A stretch of 64,000 nt of DNA from Dictyophora rubrovolvata (Eukaryota; Basidiomycota; Agaricomycetes; Phallales; Phallaceae). This document shows positions 23,378-32,133 of this stretch, in pieces (within the stretch, counting starts at the first letter, position 1; each line of letters begins with the position of its first letter). The position numbers and the translations under genes were made by a program. A model generated the notes under the pieces. That model was not told the DNA's origin, ran no database searches, and saw nothing but the letters and a program-made list of their open reading frames with translations. The stretch covers positions 3,100,001 through 3,164,000 of the forward strand of contig CP114117.1 of assembly GCA_029959195.1 (NCBI GenBank), read 5' to 3'.

Positions 23378-25862
23378 ATGAATGACTCTGAACTTCCAAT
23401 CCGTCATGTCAAATGTCTGAAATGTCCTGGTGAAATGGGAATATTTGAGGCATGTCTTGGTTCTTCCACCCCTGAAAATAGAGGAAGGATCATGCAACGG
23501 GTTTGTTATCTTTCTCCTTAACTTCTAAGAATTTTATATTTCTGCATTATTTCATGACATTAGTGCCGGAATCGTACCTGCAATTACACAGTATTTCACA
23601 GTGCTGCTTATCCGATTCATGAAGTCGCCCTTCAAATAGCGAATTATTACAATGAGACAATACCTGCATCAAATGCTGCAAAGAACACTTTGTTTTACCC
23701 ACCTGCACTTTTTCTGTCAGCTGATCATGCAACTACTTCAATTTTACGATGTATGGGTGCAACATGCCGTCGCGAACAAAAGCTCAACAGAGTTGCACAG
23801 AAGTGTTCCTTTCAGCGGTGCAGTTCTTGCTGTGATGAAGAGTTTCTGATTGCAAGAAGGGATAACAAGTTTCGAAAAGAGTGTGCTTTCCACCATAAAC
23901 AACCAATTCAAAGCACAGGACCTGTGAATATTCCTCTTCCAACTCTGTCTGTTCCATCTCTTTCTCTTAATACTCAACCACTTCCTGCGCCTACTGTTGA
24001 CATGACTTCAGTAATGACATCACAGCAGCTCAGCATTACAGCCACACCTTCCCAAACTTCAGCAATGACACAACCACTAAGCATTACAGCTGCACCTTCC
24101 CAAACTCTCGCCACAAGTATAGGTCCATTGTGGGCTTCAGCAGTAACATCGGCTAGAGCAAGATCACATATTAAACAGCAGATTAGTCAGGTCAAAGCAG
24201 AGAAACATGTCTTAATTGTTATTTGGAGCAAGGTATGTATATATCCCTTTCATTATAGTTCTAGTCATTCAATTACAGACTTTAGCCGGAATTGCCTCCT
24301 ATTCGCTTCAAGCATACAATAATGCAAAGTTATCCAAACTTCTCACTAGGCATGGCCATCCGACTACTTGAATATCTGAAGATAAATATTGATGACCTTA
24401 TTGAGACATGGATTCCCGAGACAAATGAATGGATCCTCCATGAACTTCACACTATGCAGCAAGTTGTAGACGGCCAACGAGTGTTATACCATATACTGCC
24501 AATCATCGGTTCACCATTCATTGAGAATTGGGAAAATTTGGATGATGAAATGGAACTACAGAAAAAAAACGAATAAGAATATTCACTCTTTAATCTCCCC
24601 AATAAAAGCAAATTCATCACCTTCATCCTCTTTTTCTATTTCTCAGCCTCTTGGTTCAAAGCGCAAACAAAAATCTCAATCAGCTGCAGGGAAAACGAAA
24701 AAAATCTGTATACGGCCCTTCCCTATACAAGATGATTCACGATACACTGGTTCAAAACGATGGCCAGCAGACTTTCATGTCTGTGAATTGAAAGATGGAT
24801 TCGAATTTGTCACACATGGTCGAAAACAAAATATCCCTCTTTCAGAGCTACTCAATAACTTTTTCGGACAGCAAATTCCTCGTTCTACATTTTATCGCAT
24901 CAGAAATATGTTTGATGATCTTGATGAAGTTCTCAAAGCTAGATTCATTGAATATGGTCGAACGTCTAAAGGCCTCTGGTCAAATCTGATCAAAAATAGT
25001 ACTTTCAAAGGTGATCAAGATAGTACAACTGACGGTAATACTTCTGATAGTATTTTGGATCTACTGGACCCCAAGACCCTTATTTTAGAGCGTTTCTGTC
25101 CACTATGCAATTCGCGATTAATGAATCTACCACCACATCTTGAGGACCATTTTCAACATCTGAAGGTGTCACTGAAATGCGACAATTACTTTCAGCTTCT
25201 ACAGAATTTTTGTGCTAGTCACACACTTCAGACGAAAGCTGATAAACAAATGCAGTGCCATCCCAATTGGAAAATACCGAAGAACATAGATTACGCACTC
25301 TTGCCAACTTGAGTCGAATCTTTTAAAACCCAACTACACAGGCAACTCTCTAATCCTATAGATAATCCGCTACTTCAACGGGTGAAGCACCAGTTCCGGC
25401 AAAGTGGGAATAGTATTATTTCATTTAGTGGTTTAACAGAGCGTATGAAGTTTGAACATTGCGGATAGTAAGTTATTTATTATATCTGTATTGTCGGATA
25501 AGCATAATAAATTATATAGCTATGGTGATAAGTCGGGTTTGATTATACACAAGACACTACTGAAACTCTTCCCTGCTCCCGAAAATCTAAATCTGTTATT
25601 GCATGAACAAATCAAACCTTTGAACTATCATCAATTCCTCACAGCAATTCTTGTTCCTTATACTGCGATATTATTGATTCAAGCTGATTCAGATGATTCA
25701 GAATTCTCATTTGATGATGCTTATACTACATGGCAAGATAGTGGTGAATGTGGCTCATTTTATAGTTACGCTACAGAAAGTGACATTAAAACGGAGGATC
25801 AAGAATTCACTATGACACAAAGTACTAATACAGATATCATTGTTATTTCTGATAATGATTAG
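23378..25862 (+). pseudogene. KDZ passenger gene: GRF-like zinc finger plus RTC4-like domain
   Basis: Exons 23378-23500, 23564-24232, 24286 onward to 25467, and 25520-25862. Residues 12-47 form a GRF-like zinc finger ('CLKCPGEMGIFEACLG', 'TPENRGRIMQRCRN'). A second Cys/His cluster spans about residues 104-150 ('CMGATC', 'KCSFQRCSSCCDEEF', 'ECAFHH'). A Pro/Ser/Thr linker and a helical part follow. The end has 'FCPLCNSRLMNLPPHLEDH', 'GYYGDKSGLIIHK' and 'TAILVPYTAILLIQADS', like the C-terminal domain of yeast Rtc4. The frame changes at an A8 run (24562-24569), and one in-frame TGA lies at 25310-25312, a likely CpG decay of CGA. This copy is therefore probably not translated in full. The role is unknown; zinc fingers and genome linkage suggest DNA or RNA binding in transposition. 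Confidence 0.7.
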
Positions 25863-25954
25863 ACCTTCATTCATTCATTCATTCCTTTCTTTTGAATTTG
25901 ATTTGTATTGACATGCGTTATCCTATTTGTATCATGTATGCAATAATACATCAC

Positions 25955-28270
25955 TTATAAAACTTCCTCATGAGGAATATTATATGGTGAATGTCTAGAG
26001 GCCTGTAATTCTTCGATGTGCACCTGATTATGCCGCATAATCACTTCATCTAAGAAAAAGTTATATCTATATGATCATAAGTTAAAAGCAATAAAGAACA
26101 AGGTATATGTATACCTTTCACAGCGCAACAACCGAGTCATTGAACGAAACCCTCCAATCCACGAATTCACCTGCTCGGCCGCTGATGAGTTAAATACCCA
26201 CTTTCCATTATTCATAAGCTGTGGCCAGCGGGCAGGATTGCATTCACGGCCACAAAATTCATCACTTTCCTTATGCTTGGTCTTGAAGTGGAAGACATCC
26301 ACTGGAAAGGCAACACCACTAAAGTAAGTGTCTCTCTCTGCGCGTAGCATTGCAACAAGGCGGCAATTGTTATCATGCCAGATGACATTAGGCAGAGACC
26401 GCTTCGTTGGAAAAAGGCCCTTGAGAAAACTCTATTTTAAATAATTAGTGTGAGAAAGAGAATGAAATATAAACACGTACGCGGACACTATTTGGACCCT
26501 CAGCACCATAGAAGGTAGCTCGACCAAGGATAATGCCACATGATGAAACACACAACTGCTCATTATGTGTACGACGGCGCCCGAAGCGTGCAGTAATTCT
26601 CCGAAGTCCACTTTCAGGTTTTTGTAGGCATTGGTTGGATTGGTCTGGCTCTTGCACCATCTCCTCCTCCTCCCCTTCCTCTCCTTCATCGCCGTATTCT
26701 TCATCAGCTTCAGTACTGACAAGTTGCATGCTTGGCTGCTTTGCAAGAGGTTGAGTGTGATGTGTTCGTCGCAACCGCTCTTTGAGCTGAAACATAGCTG
26801 ATCCACGTTCTTTGTGACGTAGCTCAAGGCTTCGATGGTGTTCGTTACTACAGGTCTTGTAGCCCACATCAACAGGAAAGCTACAGTTCTCAACAGCGCA
26901 TAACGTTTCCTGTAGGGTATGGATAGTGCAGTACCGATTCTTAGTTGTCGGTAATGGCTCTTTGCAGTCATGGACAGCGCAGCAAGGATGTCCGAGTGAC
27001 ACTCCATCCACAACCACTGACCTGTCAATGAAATTAGTGTGTCGACAAATAATTATTGTAGACAGGCATACCTGCAGACTGATATTGGAACACCATCCTT
27101 ATCAGTATAATGTTTGGTACATAAATCGCAGGCATGACCCCACAATGGTTGTCCCATTCCGGCTATCTCTGTGTTGCGCTCCTGGATTGTAGCATACCAG
27201 CGCACTCGTTGATCTTGAGCATTTTGTAAGACGGCGAGAGGTTTATTACGAGGTTGGGCCCATGATAGCAGAGAATGAATAGTAAAAGATTCCCAAACGA
27301 ACTTCGGTGTCAACTTGTAATTCAATGTGCTTGAGAAAGGAAGCGTGGAAGCCCAGTCCAGTTTAGAAGCCTCCATATTGTAAATCCGAGCACAGTTCTC
27401 AGCGGACATCCTGAAAGGTCTCAAAAGTGTGTACTAATAAATCCCAGAATAAATTATAACGCACCATGCGAATGCCATTTGGTCCAGGAACCGTTCACAG
27501 ACAGTTCTTTCGGCGAAATAGTGAGGAAGAACCTGAATGTATTTGTATCCAGCATCATCAAATTCACAAGAGTCATAGTATGTTCTAACATCGCTCTGGA
27601 CTGTATAATTGTGATAAAATCGCGTGTTACAGCCTACAAATTCATTCTTTTTAGCAACAAACCCACGATCCTGATATAACATACCACGGCAGTATAAAGA
27701 AGTAGTAAAAACAGGAATAGGGCCATTGACTGTGGTGAATAGTACAGCTTGGTGTGTCAATGGTTCTGTTAAGTCTTGAATCGGAAGATTTTCTTGCTTG
27801 CGAGCATGGAAGTTGTTGCGGCATCCCAGTCTGTTACAGTGTCGTGTAGGAGGGAAGAAATGTATTATTGCTGTAAACAATTTTTATACCATCCTAGAAC
27901 ACAATTAATTATTAAGCATACCTAATTCCAATGGCAACCCATACTCCAGGAAGAGGGGAAGCATGGTTGTGAAGTCAACTAGCAGTCCTTTTCCGGCCTT
28001 TACATCGCTGCTCCAGGCAAAATCTTTCAAAGCCATCCAACAAATAGTCATAATGTCTGACTCAAGACGAAGGCAGTTACACAGAAAAGCATGGACCTTT
28101 GACAGCAGGAACAGTGGTGGTTCATTGCAAGCAGTAAATGTTTGACTGTGCGAAAGGAGTGGCTTCATTTGTTGAACAAGGGATATAAACATAAAAAGAG
28201 TGTCGGCAGAGAAAGAGAATAGAACGGGGTACTGAGCACAACGTTCATATAGTGTATTTAATGTGAGCAT
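25955..28270 (-). CDS. KDZ transposase with CxC5 and CxC6 clusters
   Basis: Six exons (28270-27922, 27870-27465, 27410-27072, 27021-26481, 26431-26115, 26066-25955) give 687 aa without a break. CxC5-type part: 'PTRHCNRLGCRNN', then 'YCRGMLYQDRGF', 'FVGCNTRFYHNYTV' and 'YKYIQVLPHYFAERTVCE'. CxC6-type part (about residues 365-430): 'HPCCAVHDCKEPL', 'RYCTIH', 'CAVENCSFPV' and 'TCSNEHH'. The catalytic RNase H-like end has 'NVIWHDNNC', 'FPVDVFHFKTKHKESDEFC', 'NPARWPQLM' and 'FNSSAAEQVNSWIGGF', with candidate D, D and E. The last exon 'RYNFFLDEVIMRHNQVHIEEL' is typical of the family. It acts in the nucleus, cutting and moving the element at the terminal repeats. Intact by sequence. Confidence 0.9.
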
Positions 28271-28332
28271 GGTGTATTTGTTGGTTGTAATTGCACATAA
28301 CGTGCTGTGCAACGGCGCTGTCTATAGTCGGA

Positions 28333-28407
28333 GTCTGAACGGATTGACGCCCGTGTCCCATGGGACAATGTCTCATGAGACACTTCCCCAGTCGCGGTCG
28401 TTTCGTG
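28333..28407 (-). repeat. KDZ right terminal inverted repeat
   Basis: Inverted partner of 23177-23253. On the plus strand the two palindromes appear in the same left-to-right order as at the left end (28354-28367 and 28369-28382), so seen from the element ends their order is swapped. The outer sequence is CCCCAGTCGC followed by GGTCGTTTCGTG. Confidence 0.85.
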
Positions 28408-28415
28408 CCGAACCC
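28408..28415 (+). repeat. Target site duplication, right (CCGAACCC)
   Basis: Right-hand partner of the copy at 23169-23176; it marks the right end of the KDZ element at 28407. Confidence 0.85.
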
Positions 28416-28429
28416 ACCCACCCAGTTAC

Positions 28430-28545
28430 GTAATGGGCGCCTATTACCATAAATGGAATTTTTGTCACACATTGTCACATTAATCAACGAGACTGCTTGA
28501 TGGATTACATAATGGGCGTCGAATATCCCAAAATGGCAAGTACCT
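28430..28545 (+). repeat. Two degenerate copies of a ~77-bp unit
   Basis: 'CGTAATGGGCGCCTATTACC' near 28431 and 'CATAATGGGCGTCGAATATC' near 28509 begin two related stretches, each followed by AAATGG-type sequence. 'GGGCGCCTATT' occurs again near 28768. These look like debris of small repeats next to the KDZ insertion. Confidence 0.45.
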
Positions 28546-28659
28546 CCCATCTCAGTGAGGAGGAGAGAGCCCCGAAGAAGATGAGCCAAATGGGTGCAAA
28601 TACCTTTTTTTCTTCGCCATTGGGTGACAATAGCTTAATTTAATCATAATCACACCAGC

Positions 28660-29065
28660 CTCAATGTTGGGATATTAGCTATGTCTTTAACTTATTTTAG
28701 GGTTAAGATTAGGGTTAACGCTAACGATAACAAGGGGTCATGGACCCACCCACCCTAGTCGCGGTCTGGGCGCCTATTTTTTGCCTCCTCTTGAGGTACT
28801 GTTACACTTTGTTTAGTACTTTGCCTCAAATCACCATTTAGTCGTCCTTGGACTTATCGCGCTTCAAACTTATTAAAGGACACGTCTCCTTCCCTCCTCA
28901 GCCGTTATCCCGGAAATGAACGACATAGGCAGTAATAACATGATGCTTCTACCGCCACGGTAATGGCGATTCAAGAAGCATATGAGAGGTACATATATGT
29001 TTTATTCCTTGTTGTATACAATACACGCACTCAATGTTGGGATATTAGCTATGTCTTTAACTTAT
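28660..29065 (+). repeat. Exact 36-bp direct repeat flanking 334 bp
   Basis: The same 36 bases (starting CTCAATGTTGGGATATTAGC) stand at 28660-28695 and 29030-29065. The intervening segment starts with two telomere-like TTAGGG units. The second copy belongs to a longer block (about 28910-29140) that has a diverged relative at 42060-42290. Confidence 0.8.
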
Positions 29066-29140
29066 GTGTTATCAGCAACTTAGGTAAAGTTACTAACTTT
29101 AGATGAAAGTCTCTTGACAAGTTTAAAAAGAAAGCCGCGG
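28910..29140 (+). repeat. Dispersed repeat, copy A
   Basis: Shares the order 'GGAAATGAAC', 'AAGAAGC(A/T)TATGAGAGGT', 'AATACAC' and 'TTAGCTATGTCT' with 42060-42290, at spacings that differ slightly. Both copies are degenerate. The family is not identified. Confidence 0.5.
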
Positions 29141-29644
29141 TACTTAAAAATTGGTGGATAGCGTCATAGATCTTATCACACTCTTCAATGCAAGTGGTCA
29201 AGAAGGCGGCCATTGGGGCATAATTGCTTCCAATGATGTATGCCAACCATCGTATTCAAGGTCCGGGAGCTGTTGCATCTCATTCTGCACACAGTGCACA
29301 GTGGGCTCATCAACGAGGCATTCGAAGTCTTCCAAGGTAGGGCGTTCGTCAAGTTCTACGGCCTTGCGAGGCAGCTTAGGAGACAACATCTGCGCCACTA
29401 TATCTGGCTCAAATTCGTACGTCTTGATCATCAAGCTCGCCAGCCATGATTTCAAAGAGCTCACACTGGGGCCAGAAGGGGGAGGTGACGATTCCATATG
29501 AGACTGACTACTCCGAATTTTGGAAGGCATCGACTGAAGACTGGGGTTCAAGTTAGAGGCGTGCATGAGAAGTACACTTGAAGAGTTAACTGCGTAGAAG
29601 AGACCTAAGCGGTGCGTAGCCTGAACGCGTGAATCTCCACACAC
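29050..29644 (-). pseudogene. Fragment of an unrecognised gene
   Basis: A 148-codon minus-strand frame (29644-29198) has natural-looking composition: 'SSLKSWLASLMIKTYEFEPD', 'RKAVELDERPTLEDFECLVD' and 'QNEMQQLPDLEYDGWHTS'. A second overlapping frame (29246-29049, 'FLTTCIEECDKIYDAIHQFL') may continue it after a shift. There is no ATG at the head of the frame and no known domain. It could be a piece of a transposon-borne or host gene cut by the adjoining repeats. Confidence 0.3.
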
Positions 29645-29906
29645 CGTGGATTTGTCCAGCTTAATTTAAATATTTCTAAAATAGGACAGGAGATATGATA
29701 TTGTACAGACGTGTCTGTGTGCGCCGAGAGTATTGGGATATGAATATGTAATTTACTTTCCATATCATGGCACATAACCTACTTTCTCTGGCGCCGCGTT
29801 TCCATAACTGACTTAGTGTTTACTCGAAATTGCCGACGCAGCGTGAAGTTGCAACAGCAATTTATGAAGATTACATTATGTTCTACAACGTTACGGTAAG
29901 TGCATT

Positions 29907-32133
29907 TTAAATGAGTTGGCTGCCCTTTTGTCTGGCCACGCTGTATCTAACAATTAAATAAAAAAATGCAGATGCAAGCACAATTGACTACGTAACAATG
30001 TGAGTACAATCTCGAAAGGGAAGAATTACATGTAATGAACCTACCCCGGAAAATGCTATCGGTTGTAACCACTTGAATGAAGAACCAAGCAATGCCCCTT
30101 GCACAGGCGCGGAGACGAGCAAACCAGGGCTTACAATAGCCATAGCAATACCGACGCGTGGTCTATATAGTTCACCGAACAAGAATGGTGTTAGATCAAT
30201 GTTAAGACTGACGAAAGGTAAATTCTATGCATACCCGACTTCTTGAGGGCTCGCAGCTAATGACGCTACTCCTGCCAATGTCAAGGAGAGCCCTAGAGTC
30301 CGAATTTTATTTGTCAAAACATATAAAATTCTTCGTTTTACTCACATGCTCCAGACGAAATACCATAAAGAATGCTGACTATAATAAGAGAACCCGCACT
30401 CTTTCTGAAAACAAGTACATATTAGTCAACTAGCCTACCGACGTGAATGCAGTCCATCTCTCAAAGTGGACGAAGCACGTACATAGCGAAGACAGCCCAA
30501 ATTAGAGCGCCAGTCGCAAACGTAATTGGCACTTGAATATTCCAAAGTCCATATATGTCTGCCAAATAATTCCCAACGAGTCGACCGGGTATTCCCGACC
30601 CGTTAACAATAGCTAACTGAAAGTATGCTTGAAGTCAGGGGTTGAACCAGAAGAATGGCAAAAACAACGTTACGGAATAAAATGCTAGCTGACTATCTAT
30701 TCCATGTGTAGTGGCATATAGTTGCAAATAGACCACTTGCAGAAGAACACAATCAGCGCTAAGACCTTTGTCCGCTCATAAATCAGGGAGTGTTCACCTG
30801 GGAAGTACACTCCCAGCATTGCCAATGTCGTGCTATATACGTTAACAGGTAAACTAAGATAGTGCCAGGAAAAGTCAGTTTGGGACATTACCCGGCTATA
30901 AATGCAATGTATGTGGTGTCTTGGAAGAACGCTTTAATGTCCAATGGTGAGGGTCCCGCAGGCCGAGATACTGGACGTATTAGGATATTTCCCGCTATCA
31001 AGCAGCCAAGTCCAATATATGCGCTAGCCCGAACGGCATCTCCGAATCCAATTCGTTGAATGAGTCGACTTTGAGAAAAAGTATTTTGATTATGGAATGA
31101 ATGGATGGCAGGCACTTGACTTCAGCTCACTTTAGCACTGATTCGCACTCAGGGGTCAGTAAATAGTACACGGGATGTAATTGGGTTCATGGGACACTTA
31201 ACTAATTGGGAAACAAACAGCTCCGGAGGCAATACCGGTCAAAGCAACACCGGTGGCCAAACTTCTTCTGCGCCTGAATCTTAGGCTGATAATGGTGGTT
31301 GCAGGCATGAACAAACAGGCCGCTCCTAACCCCATACCTATTCCTTGACTCAATAAGACCTGAAAATTGAGTACACGTGAGATAGTTGTGACATAATTAA
31401 TATTAATACACGCTCACTGACCTGATAATACTTCATTGGCTTCGCCAACGAAAGCATGAACAATCTGCCATAGACTCCAGTCTCAACTAAACACGGAAAG
31501 ACATGTGATCGCGATCACTCACGAAAAAATGAATAAGCAGGATCCAAATATCAATACGATCCTGCTATGGCCGGCATTGAACAGTTTTCCTACAATAGGT
31601 GCACCGAGAAAGGGAAGAGACAGTTGAAGGCTGCCCATCCAGCTGCGGAGAACATTAAAGATGTTTCCTGACAATTAATGTGGACCATACGCTATACTGC
31701 TCGGACTTTGATCTGGTAAAAAAAGGCGAGCATAGAAATCTAACTGGGATTACAGTATCAACATTTCCCAATTTCCCGAGGCAGCCTACCCTGGTATACT
31801 CCGAAAGAGTATATATATCTAAAGCAATTCGTGTCGTTCATCTTTACAGCTTCCGGAATGAGAATAAATACCCTAGTGAACTGAACAGAATTAGCCACCT
31901 GTAAAATTATGAGCATGACTTTGGCACTGATAACTGTCACGGGGAACATACGAGCCAGCGACAGATAACCATCCCCATAAACCACCGTCTGGAGGTAGGT
32001 CGGGCTGTTCAACAGCGATTGCGACTTCATTATTGTCTTTTAGTGTCTTTTCCGTGTTTGTGACAGAGCCCAATTTAACCTCTTCCTGGTCATTACCACC
32101 GAAGCCTTGTAATGTATCGTCCAAATTATGCAT
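29907..32133 (-). CDS. MFS transporter, monocarboxylate (MCT/SLC16-like) family, 16 exons
   Basis: Exons 32133-31952, 31898-31872, 31818-31790, 31739-31691, 31642-31523, 31464-31422, 31359-31203, 31137-31131, 31068-30892, 30832-30798, 30735-30674, 30616-30483, 30404-30346, 30292-30235, 30162-30045 and 29987-29907 join without a frame break into 445 aa. The N-terminal cytoplasmic tail leads to the family motif 'LPPDGGLWGW' (residues 46-55). After it come 'YIYSFGVYQDFYARLFL', 'SPSSIAWMGSLQLSLPFLGA', 'VLLSQGIGMGLGAACLF', 'GIASGAVCFPIMLNRL', 'NGSGIPGRLVGNYLADIYGL' and 'SVARQKGSQLI' at the end. Twelve helices are expected. Fungal relatives (Mch-type) sit in plasma or vacuole membrane and move small organic acids or vitamins; the substrate here is unknown. 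Exon 8 is 7 bases long. It looks intact. Confidence 0.87.

Larger units (their letters stand above)
23177..28407. mobile_element. Complete KDZ-type DNA transposon, 5.2 kb
   Basis: The element is bounded by an 8-bp direct repeat CCGAACCC (23169-23176 and 28408-28415), which fits the 8-bp target duplications reported for the Zisupton/KDZ class. Terminal inverted repeats of about 75 bp share 'GCGACTGGG' and adjoining palindromes. Inside are two convergent genes whose stops are 92 bases apart. On the minus strand (28270-25955) is an intact KDZ transposase with CxC5 and CxC6 cysteine clusters. On the plus strand (23378-25862) is a passenger gene with a GRF-like zinc finger and an RTC4-like end. 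KDZ elements are multi-copy and expanded in Agaricomycetes. The perfect target duplication and open transposase suggest a young insertion. Confidence 0.9.

Noticed and set aside
23189-28396. CRISPR-like or integrase-type boundaries
   Set aside because: The repeated motifs are terminal inverted repeats of a DNA transposon; there are only two copies and no spacers.
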